In this document: positions 1 to 5,984 of the stretch, piece by piece | Position numbering within the stretch: the first letter of the stretch is position 1 | Layout: each line of letters begins with the position of its first letter | NCBI GenBank assembly: GCA_018816625.1 | Contig: JAHIVR010000028.1 | Location: 1 to 13,240 of the forward strand | Length of the DNA: 13,240 nt | Source: Nanobdellota archaeon | GTDB taxonomy: Archaea; Nanobdellota; Nanobdellia; Pacearchaeales; GW2011-AR1 | Direction: 5' to 3' | Position numbers and translations under genes: made by a program | The notes under the pieces: model-generated | Told to the model about the DNA's origin: nothing | Seen by the model: the letters and a program-made list of their open reading frames with translations, nothing else | The model's database searches: none

Positions 1-643
1 AATCTTCTAATTCAGAATTCATGTTATCAACTGCATGTTGAAATGCTGCTCTTGCTTCTTTATATTTTTCCTGAACCTCTTGAAGTTCTGAGCGAGCTTT
101 TGTTAAATCTTGTTTTGCTTTTCTAGATTCAAAAAAGTTTCCTTGCTTTGTCCAATCTTGAAGAGTTTTACTACACTCATCAACCCTATCTTGTGCTTTT
201 TTAATTGAGGGGTATGACTCTGACTTAACCCAAAATTCCCTTTCCTGACCAAAATCCAAACCATATTTTCCATTAGAAAATGTTATTACATCATCACCTT
301 TTACATACAAAAATTCATTTTCTGCTTGTTGTAATGATGTTCTCTTATGCATATCAAAATAAAAAACACCTGGAGAGAGAAAAAATTCTGGGATTCCCCT
401 ATAAATTGCATTCGTTACAGTGCGTGTTTGTAATTTTGGGTTATCATATATTTTTTCATTAGACATTTTTCCAACTTCACCAATACTTAAAACACCACAA
501 GCACCAATAGATACCAGAACTCCGATTCCAGCTCTTGGAAGTATTCCTCCCTTATCCTTGGCCCAAGTTACAAGCCCAATTGGTGGAGATGCAATTGTAA
601 GGACTGTTTTTCCTATATTCGCCCAAATTTTCTTAGCACCCAT
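1..643 (-). CDS. Partial membrane-associated coiled-coil protein, C-terminus outside window
   Basis: I do not recognise this protein. Reading the minus strand from the ATG at 643-641 gives 214 codons with no stop before the window edge, so the C-terminus is missing. The N-terminus (MGAKKIWANIGKTVLTIA) is followed by a hydrophobic, Gly/Val/Ile-rich stretch at about residues 38-57 that could be one membrane helix. Residues about 90-145 look globular with many aromatics. From about residue 148 the sequence becomes charged and Ala/Gln/Glu/Lys-rich, as in a coiled coil. The start is supported by a TATA-like TTTTTAAAG at 665-673, about 26 bases upstream, as in a leaderless archaeal gene. It lies downstream of the MazEF pair on the same strand but has its own promoter. 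A structural or phage-like surface protein is possible; the function is unknown. Confidence 0.72.
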   Translation of the reverse strand, partial: MGAKKIWANIGKTVLTIASPPIGLVTWAKDKGGILPRAGIGVLVSIGACGVLSIGEVGKMSNEKIYDNPKLQTRTVTNAIYRGIPEFFLSPGVFYFDMHKRTSLQQAENEFLYVKGDDVITFSNGKYGLDFGQEREFWVKSESYPSIKKAQDRVDECSKTLQDWTKQGNFFESRKAKQDLTKARSELQEVQEKYKEARAAFQHAVDNMNSELED

Positions 644-664
644 AATTTTCTTATAAAAACCGTG

Positions 665-673
665 TTTTTAAAG
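665..673 (-). promoter_or_regulatory. TATA box of the partial membrane/coiled-coil gene
   Basis: The minus strand reads CTTTAAAAA, centred about 26 bases before the ATG at 643. That is the spacing expected for an archaeal TATA box driving a leaderless transcript. It lies in the 59-base gap after the toxin stop codon. Confidence 0.45.
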
Positions 674-702
674 ATTTAGATTTAAAAATTCTATTAAATT
701 TT

Positions 703-1038
703 TTAAAATATTCTAAAAACCTCATTCTTAATTTTCAAAAAGGTTTTATCATTAATTTTCCCAATTTTCATAAGAATCAAACTTTTATTTACAGTAAAAA
801 GTTTATCTATTCTCACTCTACTAGATTTCAACAAGTTTCCTTTTTCTAAATCTTTTTGTTGAATAACAAAAGAATATGGCTCAGTTTTAATAATTGTGGT
901 TAAAGGGACCATAACACAATCCTCGCATCTTACATTAAATTGATTATTAGAAATAATTACTGCAGGTCTTACCTTACTTCCTTTTTGATCTGTAAATGGA
1001 TAAGGCAACAACACTAACTCTTTTTGATTAAACACCAT
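703..1038 (-). CDS. mazF: MazF/PemK-family toxin, endoribonuclease
   Basis: This 111-residue protein has the length and N-terminal signature of the MazF/PemK/CcdB fold. A strand reading LVLLPYPFTD (8-17) is followed by KGSKVRPAVIIS (19-30) with the conserved Arg-Pro, and then VMVPLTT (42-48) with the conserved Thr. In known MazF enzymes these Arg and Thr positions lie at the RNA-cleavage site, so mRNA interferase activity is expected by family. It follows the AbrB-like antitoxin gene by one base (TAA, G, ATG), so the two are translated from one message. A weak AAGG stands before its ATG. Some archaeal homologues may have lost toxicity; the sequence alone cannot exclude that. Confidence 0.85.
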   Translation of the reverse strand: MVFNQKELVLLPYPFTDQKGSKVRPAVIISNNQFNVRCEDCVMVPLTTIIKTEPYSFVIQQKDLEKGNLLKSSRVRIDKLFTVNKSLILMKIGKINDKTFLKIKNEVFRIF

Positions 1039-1039
1039 C

Positions 1040-1300
1040 TTATTTCCTTAAATAATCAACCCAAATATCATCCTCTTTATTATCCCATACCTCTTTCAAA
1101 GAATCTTCATTAAACTGAAGTATGTCTTTAAAATCATCCTCAACTTTTTGGGCAATTCTATTAGTTTTTTCTAAAAGTATCTTTCCATCAACCTCAAATA
1201 AAAAAAACTCATCGCCTTTAACTATCCCAAGCCTCTCTTGCACAGAACGAGGTATAGCAACCTGCCCCTTATCTGAAACTTTAATTATTCTAATTTCCAT
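1040..1300 (-). CDS. AbrB/MazE-family antitoxin and likely autorepressor
   Basis: This 86-residue protein has an N-terminal SpoVT-AbrB swapped-hairpin DNA-binding domain at about residues 3-45, with the typical core KGQVAIPRSVQERLG followed by KGDEFFLFEVDGKILL. The acidic C-terminal tail (about 50-86, many Asp/Glu and three Trp/Tyr) is of the kind that wraps around and blocks MazF in MazE-like antitoxins. It is the first gene of the pair and precedes the toxin by a single base. A TATA box at 1322-1330 sits about 26 bases before the ATG. A perfect 16-bp palindrome lies between them, a probable operator for autoregulation by the antitoxin or the complex. Role by family; partner by adjacency. 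Confidence 0.88.
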   Translation of the reverse strand: MEIRIIKVSDKGQVAIPRSVQERLGIVKGDEFFLFEVDGKILLEKTNRIAQKVEDDFKDILQFNEDSLKEVWDNKEDDIWVDYLRK

Positions 1301-1306
1301 GTCTTT

Positions 1307-1322
1307 GTAAGAAATTTCTTAC
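1307..1322. promoter_or_regulatory. Perfect 16-bp palindrome, probable MazE/AbrB operator
   Basis: GTAAGAAATTTCTTAC is a perfect inverted repeat with no spacer. It begins right after the TATA box (on the minus strand) and ends 7 bases before the antitoxin ATG, so it covers the expected transcription start. A dimeric AbrB-fold protein bound here would block initiation. The palindrome is seen in the sequence; operator function is inferred. Confidence 0.6.
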
Positions 1323-1330
1323 TTATAAAC
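1322..1330 (-). promoter_or_regulatory. TATA box of the mazEF-like operon
   Basis: The minus strand reads GTTTATAAG, centred about 26 bases upstream of the antitoxin ATG at 1300. It lies in the 37-base gap between the metG stop and the antitoxin start. Confidence 0.6.
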
Positions 1331-1337
1331 CTTACCA

Positions 1338-2747
1338 TCATATCTTCCTAAACAAAACCTCACCCTTTACAATCTTCTTAGCACTAAACTGCTTTTTAAT
1401 TTTTTCAGCCGAAGAAGGAATAAAAGGCCAAAGCAACTCACTTATTTTTAATATACTCTCCTTCAACTCATAAAGAATCTTTTTGTCTTTAGTTTCCCAA
1501 GGTTTTTTATTCTGAACATACTCATTGCAAACATCAATAAATGCAAAAATCTCATTCAAGGCTTTGTCAAACTCAAAACTTTCCATCTTTTTGTCAATTT
1601 CCTTCTCTTTCAATTTTTTCAAAAGTTTAACTTCACACCTCTCCACGCCATTCCTTTCAATCAAGCCAGCAACTCTCGAAACAAGGTTTCCAAGCTTATC
1701 AGCAAGCTCATTATTGTATCTAGAAACCAATTCTTTCTCAGAAAAATCTCCATCCTGTCCAAAAACAAAATTCCTGCAGACATAATATCTTATCGTGTCT
1801 GCCCCGTATTTTTTCACAAGTTCATTAGGAGAAATTGAGTTTCCCAGACTCTTTGATATTTTCTGCCCGTTGAAAGTCAAGAACCCATTTATCAAAATAG
1901 TTTTTGCTGGTTTTATTCCTAGAGACATCAACATTGCAGGCCATATAACACAATGAAACCAACCATTATCAATCCCTAAAAGCTCGACATCCGCCGGCCA
2001 AAACTTCTTGAATTTTTTATCATCAGGCCACCCAATACCAGTTATATAATTAAGCAACGCCTCAAACCAGACATAAATAACATTCTTATCATCCAAAGGA
2101 AAATCAATTCCCCAATCCATGCTCTCTTTCAGGCGAGTCATATTCAAATCCCTCAAACCCTCTTTAACACGATTAATAATCTCCTTCCTCCTAAAAGATG
2201 GTAAAATGTATTCTGGATGCTTATCATAAAGTTCCAAAAGTTTTTTCTCATATTTACTAAGTCTAAAAAAATAAGCTTCTTCACTCAATTCCTTAACCTC
2301 CTTATTTGGATGAAACTTACATTTGCCGTCAACCAAATCTTTCTCAGTGATATATGCCTCACATCCCTCGCAATAAAGTCCTTTATACTCCCCTTTGTAA
2401 ATATCTCCCTTCTTATTAACCAAATCAACAAACTCTTTAACCTTCTCCTCATGGTCTTTATCCGTGGTCCTAATAAATCTGTCAAACCCCACATCCAAAA
2501 GATTCCAGGCTTTCTCAAACTTTGGAGCCAAACCATCCACAAAAGCTTTTGGGCTTTTTCCTTTTTCTTTTGCACTATTAGCAACTTTCTGTCCGTGTTC
2601 ATCAGTCCCAGTCAAAAAGAAAACATCCTCCCCTTTGTTCTTATGCCATCTAGCAAGAACATCTGCTATAATTTTTTGATATGCATGACCTATGTGGGGT
2701 TCTGAGTTCACATAATCTATTGCCGTTGTAACATAAAATTTCTTCAT
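1338..2747 (-). CDS. metG: Methionyl-tRNA synthetase, short bacterial-like form
   Basis: This 469-residue enzyme charges tRNA-Met with methionine in the cytoplasm, using ATP. Class I signatures are clear: HIGH at 18-21 and a KMSKS variant KISKS at 296-300. The connective domain carries one zinc knuckle, CEGC at 126-129 with C143 and H146. The C-terminal helical domain has the anticodon-binding pattern with N408 and PW at 416-417. It stops soon after that domain, so there is no C-terminal EMAP/Trbp111-like tRNA-binding domain. A single CxxC...CxxH knuckle and this length resemble the Thermus-type bacterial enzyme rather than the usual longer archaeal form. The ATG at 2747 is about 24 bases from the TATA-like element at 2766-2776, fitting a leaderless message. 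Confidence 0.96.
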   Translation of the reverse strand: MKKFYVTTAIDYVNSEPHIGHAYQKIIADVLARWHKNKGEDVFFLTGTDEHGQKVANSAKEKGKSPKAFVDGLAPKFEKAWNLLDVGFDRFIRTTDKDHEEKVKEFVDLVNKKGDIYKGEYKGLYCEGCEAYITEKDLVDGKCKFHPNKEVKELSEEAYFFRLSKYEKKLLELYDKHPEYILPSFRRKEIINRVKEGLRDLNMTRLKESMDWGIDFPLDDKNVIYVWFEALLNYITGIGWPDDKKFKKFWPADVELLGIDNGWFHCVIWPAMLMSLGIKPAKTILINGFLTFNGQKISKSLGNSISPNELVKKYGADTIRYYVCRNFVFGQDGDFSEKELVSRYNNELADKLGNLVSRVAGLIERNGVERCEVKLLKKLKEKEIDKKMESFEFDKALNEIFAFIDVCNEYVQNKKPWETKDKKILYELKESILKISELLWPFIPSSAEKIKKQFSAKKIVKGEVLFRKI

Positions 2748-2765
2748 ATAAATTCCACTAAAACA

Positions 2766-2776
2766 ATATATAAAAA
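2766..2776. promoter_or_regulatory. Shared TATA element for metG (-) and tRNA-Gly fragment (+)
   Basis: The 52-base gap between the metG ATG (2747) and the tRNA-Gly 5' end (2800) holds one strong TATA-like stretch, ATATATAAAAA on the plus strand. Its centre is about 24 bases from the metG start on one side and about 29 from the tRNA start on the other, so it can serve both directions. Confidence 0.5.
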
Positions 2777-2799
2777 CCTAACTCTTCATATATTCCCAA

Positions 2800-2823
2800 G
2801 CGCTGGTGGTCTAATGGTAGTAT
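2800..2823 (+). pseudogene. tRNA-Gly 5' part (acceptor strand and D arm), interrupted
   Basis: The bases from GCGCTGGTGGTCTAATGG to TAGTAT match the 5' acceptor strand, positions 8-9 and D arm of a glycine tRNA. A promoter lies upstream at the correct distance. After the D arm the tRNA sequence stops and AT-rich DNA leads into a homing endonuclease gene. No anticodon arm follows. The 3' tail at 3913-3954 pairs with this acceptor strand at six of seven positions, including one G-T wobble, with one G-A mismatch. Confidence 0.6.
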
Positions 2824-2834
2824 AAAAAGATAAA

Positions 2835-2843
2835 ATTTAAATA
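2835..2843 (+). promoter_or_regulatory. TATA box of the homing endonuclease gene
   Basis: ATTTAAATA is centred about 26 bases before the ATG at 2865, giving a leaderless message. It lies inside the inserted DNA, so the endonuclease does not depend on the tRNA promoter. ATTTAAATACTC (2835-2846) also occurs on the minus strand in the promoter of the RHH-HNH operon (5984-5995). Confidence 0.55.
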
Positions 2844-2864
2844 CTCAATCAAATTAAAAAAATA

Positions 2865-3851
2865 ATGAGGAAAAGAGGGTGCTATATTGTAGATAAAAGG
2901 TTAAAATTTAAAGGGGGTCTACAAAGAGAATTCATTAAAAGAGTAAAAGAAAAAAGCGGGCTTTCTTGGTCAAGACTTGCTAAAATTTTTGAGTTAAGTG
3001 AACATACATTGAAATGGGATCTCTATACAGAAAAAAACACTATGCCTTATAGAGTAGCCAAAGAGTTAATAAAGAAATATCCTTTTGAAAAACTTGAAAA
3101 AATAAAGAAAGAGTGGGTAAAAGAAATTTTAGAAGAACATTGGGGGCAGAAAAAAGCCGGTGCCTCTTTTACAAAAAAAATAAAAGTTCCAAGCAAATGT
3201 GAAGATTTTGCAGAGTTGTTGGGGATAATTTTAGGGGATGGCCACGTAAATAGTAAAGGACTGAGAATAGTTGGAAACTCTCTAGAAAGACTACACTACC
3301 AACATACTGCTAAATTAATAAAAAATTTATTTGGGCTTAAATCCAATATTTATATAAGTTATACTAATCCTAATGTAATTATTTTGAATGTATACTCAAA
3401 AGAACTAGTAAATATATTGGAAAAAAATGGATTAAAGTTAGGAAATAAAATTAGTCAAGGTTCATCTTTTCCAAAATGGGTTTTTGAAGATAAAGATTTT
3501 GTTTTTGCCGCCTTAAGAGGACTGTTAGATACAGACGGAGGTATTTATTTTAAACAAAAAAAATATCACAGGGCTTTCATTGAACTTCAAACACATTCTA
3601 AATTTATAAGAAAAGATATTTATCGTTTATTAAAGAGTGCAGGCTTTTCACCTTCTCAAAGCAGTTTTAATGTACGTGTTCAGAATCAAGCAGAAGTTAA
3701 TAAGTTTTTTAGTTTAATTGGGAGCTCAAATCCCAAGAATATCGTGCGATACAAAGAATTTATAACTAATAAAAATTTACCTCTAAAAGAAAAACTAAGG
3801 ACACAAATTTCAAACTATGGTGGAAAACTACCATTTAAAGTGCAGTCATAG
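2865..3851 (+). CDS. LAGLIDADG homing endonuclease, single-chain, with N-terminal HTH-like region
   Basis: This 328-residue protein has two LAGLIDADG helices: AELLGIILGDG at 116-126 (catalytic D125) and ALRGLLDTDGG at 217-226 (D224). The spacing fits a monomeric two-motif enzyme that cuts a long asymmetric DNA site with Mg2+. Residues about 22-75 (RVKEKSGLSWSRLAKIFELS, then SEHTLKW) resemble a helix-turn-helix, and residues 80-105 include the WGQKKAG element often seen before the first motif in archaeal members. The gene has its own TATA box and sits between two tRNA-Gly parts. Its TAG stop (3849-3851) lies 10 bases inside the tRNA-Gly(CCC) gene. It probably cut a tRNA-Gly target, which would explain its location; both active-site Asp residues are present, so it may be active. 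Confidence 0.92.
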   Translation: MRKRGCYIVDKRLKFKGGLQREFIKRVKEKSGLSWSRLAKIFELSEHTLKWDLYTEKNTMPYRVAKELIKKYPFEKLEKIKKEWVKEILEEHWGQKKAGASFTKKIKVPSKCEDFAELLGIILGDGHVNSKGLRIVGNSLERLHYQHTAKLIKNLFGLKSNIYISYTNPNVIILNVYSKELVNILEKNGLKLGNKISQGSSFPKWVFEDKDFVFAALRGLLDTDGGIYFKQKKYHRAFIELQTHSKFIRKDIYRLLKSAGFSPSQSSFNVRVQNQAEVNKFFSLIGSSNPKNIVRYKEFITNKNLPLKEKLRTQISNYGGKLPFKVQS

Positions 3852-3912
3852 TTAAACGGCAGAATCCCTGCTTCCCAAGCAGGAGATCGGGGTTCAATTC
3901 CCCGTGGCTGCA
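3842..3912 (+). tRNA. tRNA-Gly(CCC)
   Basis: The 71-base gene folds as a full cloverleaf. The acceptor GCAGTCA pairs with TGGCTGC (two G-T/U pairs allowed). The D arm is GTTA-AACGGCA-GAAT. The anticodon stem CCTGC/GCAGG closes the loop TTCCCAA, giving anticodon CCC at 3874-3876. The variable loop is AGAT, and the T arm CGGGG/CCCCG closes TTCAATT. The discriminator is A3912 and CCA is not encoded. No convincing TATA box lies 25-30 bases upstream, so it may be processed from the transcript that includes the endonuclease gene. Its first 10 bases overlap the end of that gene. Confidence 0.9.
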
Positions 3913-3954
3913 TAGTATTGATTCTCAATCCGGGTTCGATTCCCGGCAGGCGCA
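3913..3954 (+). pseudogene. tRNA 3' tail (T arm and acceptor), companion of the 5' fragment
   Basis: The T arm is perfect (CCGGG, loop TTCGATT, CCCGG at 3930-3946), followed by acceptor strand CAGGCGC and discriminator A3954. The upstream part, ATTGA-TTC-TCAAT (3917-3929), is a 5-bp hairpin with a 3-base loop in place of a normal anticodon arm. The acceptor pairs with the 5' fragment at 2800-2806 except for one G-A mismatch. It begins with TAGTAT, as does the end of the 5' fragment. It looks like a decayed or rearranged tRNA-Gly end; no anticodon can be assigned. Confidence 0.55.
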
Positions 3955-3956
3955 TG

Positions 3957-3992
3957 ATTTTCTCATCTCTTTTTTTATCTTTTTCTCCTACT
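3957..3992 (+). terminator. T-rich termination tract after the tRNA block
   Basis: Immediately after the tRNA tail the plus strand has several T runs (TTTTCTC, TCTTTTTTTATC, TTTTTCTCC). Oligo-T tracts are the usual archaeal termination signal. It overlaps the 3' end of the HNH gene on the other strand. Confidence 0.35.
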
Positions 3993-5657
3993 TTTTCTTG
4001 CGTTTATACTTACTCTTTTTTCAATTTTTTCTAATTCTTGTATAACTCTTTCAGGCAATTTTATTGAGGAATACTTCTTTAAAATTTCAACTCCTTTCCT
4101 ATAGCTAATCCACCTAGCATTATACTTATGAATATCATTGTGGGTATCTTCATCAATTTTTATTAAATTTAAATAATCATTGTTTCTTTTGTCCCCATCT
4201 ATGTGATGTATGTTAAAACCCTTCAAATCTTTTTGTTTTTCATTTGAATTTTTACAATACCAAAAAATATGGAAAAGGGTCCCATCTTCCAGAACTTCAT
4301 ATCCATTCTCATTTAAACGAACCTTATATCTTTGATCATTTAAATGAAACTCTTTCATTAGTTTTCTTGAATCTTCAATTTTCTTTATTGTTTCTTCTTT
4401 TTCTTTTTTCTTTCTTTCTTCTTCTAATGATAGTTTTTTATTTTCATCTATTTGGAATTTTAGAATATTTTGTGCTTCCTTAAGCTCCTTTTCTGTAGCT
4501 TCTATTTCTCTCTTTCTTTTTCTACGAATGTTCTCTATCTCTTCATCAATAGCTTTTTGTGCTTCAATAGATTTATTTTTCTTTTTATCTTCCCATTTTT
4601 TTAGCTCTTCCCTTTCCTTTCTTCTAATTTCATCAATTTTCTTTCTTGATTCCTCCTTTTCACTTATAAGACTTTTTTCTATATCTTCTTTTTCTTTTTT
4701 CAAATCTTCTAAATTCCAATTAATCTTTTTTATTGCTTTCTCAGTCTCTTCTTTTTTTAGAATAATCTTATTGAATTCTCCCCTTGCCTTCTTTCTTCTT
4801 TCTTCTTCTTTATCCGCACCTTTTATCTTAAATTTCCAATAACCAGCTAAAGAAATAATTAGAACAATAACCCCCAATATAATTACTCTTCTCCAAAACG
4901 CTTCATTATCTATTTTTATCTGTTCCGAACTTTTTAAGCAGGTTCCATTTTCAAATCTATCTGATTTACATTCAAAAGAACACATATAACTCTCTCCTTC
5001 TTCTTTTGTTGAAGGCTCTAAACAAATTTTATCTTGACAATTCAATTTCCCATTAGGGCAATCAACTACTTTTTGACTTCCACAAAAACCAGCAATATTA
5101 CAAATTCCTGAGCCACATTTTGAATTATCATATAATGGGTCACAAGAAAATCCATCATTTAAGCAAATCTCACTTCCGCATAATGTACAATTTTCTCTTT
5201 GTTTTGTTACTTTCTCATTTTTAAGAATAATTTCTTCAGGTTCAAATATATTATACTTTATACTCTCTTGAGAAATTGACCCACTTCCCAAATCAGGACA
5301 AGAACCTTGCAGTTTGTCTGATGAAGAGTATTTATTTATTGATATTGTTGTTTGATGATTCGCAGAACGAGCCCCAAAAGCAGTGCTCCAAGAGGTTTGA
5401 TAACTTATATTTAATATTAAGTTTTTGTTTGTAGGGTTATAGACTTTGAAAGAGGGAGGATTGCATCCTTGAATATTCATACTTCCCCCTGAAAAATCAT
5501 TGAATTCCAAAGGTGCCCCAATATAATCTCCATTTAGGATATACAATCCTTCTTCAAATTTATCATAATTCTCTGTTTCAGTATATTGACAATCCAAAGC
5601 TAAAACTGAATTTATAAGAAATAAACTTAATAGTAAAAATAATAATTTTCTTTTCAT
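3975..5657 (-). CDS. Membrane-anchored HNH nuclease with Cys-rich ectodomain and coiled coil
   Basis: This 560-residue protein has an unusual layout. Residues 1-20 are a signal peptide (cleavage likely after SVLA). Residues 21-250 form an exported region with about 17 Cys concentrated at 157-240 (CTLC, CGSGIC, CNIAGFC), probably disulphide-bonded. A single membrane helix lies at 258-274 (VIILGVIVLIISLAGYW), followed by basic residues. Residues 280-435 are a long Lys/Glu-rich coiled coil, and 440-515 are an HNH nuclease domain: IHHIDGDKRNNDYLNL (483-498; H484, H485, N493, N497) with H506 and H510. This places the nuclease in the cytoplasm. It overlaps the upstream RHH gene by ATGA, so the two are translationally coupled. 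The HNH residues suggest DNA or RNA cleavage; a defence, toxin or DNA-uptake role is inference. The repeated Lys/Glu codons make the coiled coil low-complexity. Confidence 0.85.
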   Translation of the reverse strand: MKRKLLFLLLSLFLINSVLALDCQYTETENYDKFEEGLYILNGDYIGAPLEFNDFSGGSMNIQGCNPPSFKVYNPTNKNLILNISYQTSWSTAFGARSANHQTTISINKYSSSDKLQGSCPDLGSGSISQESIKYNIFEPEEIILKNEKVTKQRENCTLCGSEICLNDGFSCDPLYDNSKCGSGICNIAGFCGSQKVVDCPNGKLNCQDKICLEPSTKEEGESYMCSFECKSDRFENGTCLKSSEQIKIDNEAFWRRVIILGVIVLIISLAGYWKFKIKGADKEEERRKKARGEFNKIILKKEETEKAIKKINWNLEDLKKEKEDIEKSLISEKEESRKKIDEIRRKEREELKKWEDKKKNKSIEAQKAIDEEIENIRRKRKREIEATEKELKEAQNILKFQIDENKKLSLEEERKKKEKEETIKKIEDSRKLMKEFHLNDQRYKVRLNENGYEVLEDGTLFHIFWYCKNSNEKQKDLKGFNIHHIDGDKRNNDYLNLIKIDEDTHNDIHKYNARWISYRKGVEILKKYSSIKLPERVIQELEKIEKRVSINARKSRRKR

Positions 5658-5962
5658 TTTTCGATAACCTCTTTTTTTATCTTATCTAAAACATCTCTTC
5701 TAGCTTCTTCAATATCTTTTGGAATTTTTGAAAAACCTGTGAATTCTTTAAAATCTTTTTCATCGATTACTAGTCCAATATAATCTTTAACAGCTTCTTT
5801 TGACATTGCGTCTTTTTCTTCATTAACAAAATCTGCAAGTGCTCTTTTTATCCAAGACATTTTGTCAACGCCTTCGCTTTTTGAAAGATATTCAATATCT
5901 TTTAATAAATCCTTATCTATTCTCAAGCCAAGCTGAATTGTTTTCTTTTCATCTTTTACCAT
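5654..5962 (-). CDS. Ribbon-helix-helix (CopG/Arc-like) regulator or antitoxin
   Basis: This 102-residue protein begins with a ribbon-helix-helix pattern: strand TIQLGLRI (8-15), helix at about 17-30 and helix at about 34-50 (KMSWIKRALADFV). RHH proteins bind DNA as dimers through the strand. Residues 51-102 are charged and contain KDFKEFTGF and a C-terminal helix, a tail that could bind a partner as in RHH antitoxins. The stop codon overlaps the start of the membrane HNH protein gene (ATGA, 5654-5657). The start at 5962 fits the TATA box at 5985-5995. By gene order it is either the autoregulator or the antitoxin of the HNH protein; no sequence evidence separates the two. Confidence 0.83.
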   Translation of the reverse strand: MVKDEKKTIQLGLRIDKDLLKDIEYLSKSEGVDKMSWIKRALADFVNEEKDAMSKEAVKDYIGLVIDEKDFKEFTGFSKIPKDIEEARRDVLDKIKKEVIEK

Positions 5963-5984
5963 ATAATATTAAATGATAACAAAG

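Larger units (their letters stand above)
2824..3918 (+). mobile_element. Putative insertion in tRNA-Gly: endonuclease gene plus tRNA-Gly(CCC)
   Basis: This 1095-base stretch separates the two tRNA-Gly parts. TAGTAT occurs just before it (2818-2823) and as its last six bases (3913-3918), directly after the discriminator base of tRNA-Gly(CCC). It carries a promoter, a LAGLIDADG endonuclease gene and an intact tRNA-Gly(CCC). Joining the flanks at TAGTAT gives only 60 bases, about 12 short of a tRNA, so this was not a clean insertion into a gene that is otherwise intact. I could not find a bulge-helix-bulge splice motif at the junctions. The boundaries are an inference. Confidence 0.4.

Noticed and set aside
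280..656. Plus-strand open frames at 280-462 and 420-656.
   Set aside because: They overlap the minus-strand partial gene, whose frame is open throughout, has a promoter and has plausible protein composition.
2217..2705. Long plus-strand and alternate minus-strand open frames inside metG.
   Set aside because: Antisense or out-of-frame shadows of a clear methionyl-tRNA synthetase.
3840..3848. GTGCAGTC at the tRNA-Gly(CCC) 5' end resembles GTGCAGTCTCA of the tRNA-Ile-linked repeats.
   Set aside because: One is a tRNA 5' end and the other a tRNA 3' end, and the match stops after eight bases; most likely chance.
2824..3912. The block as a standard archaeal tRNA intron with an endonuclease gene inside.
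   Set aside because: No bulge-helix-bulge pairing found at the junctions, the joined flanks lack an anticodon arm, and a complete second tRNA lies inside.
4528..4842. Plus-strand frame rich in Ser/Phe/Leu opposite the coiled coil.
   Set aside because: It is the antisense of Lys/Glu-rich codons (TTT/TTC runs); no independent support.
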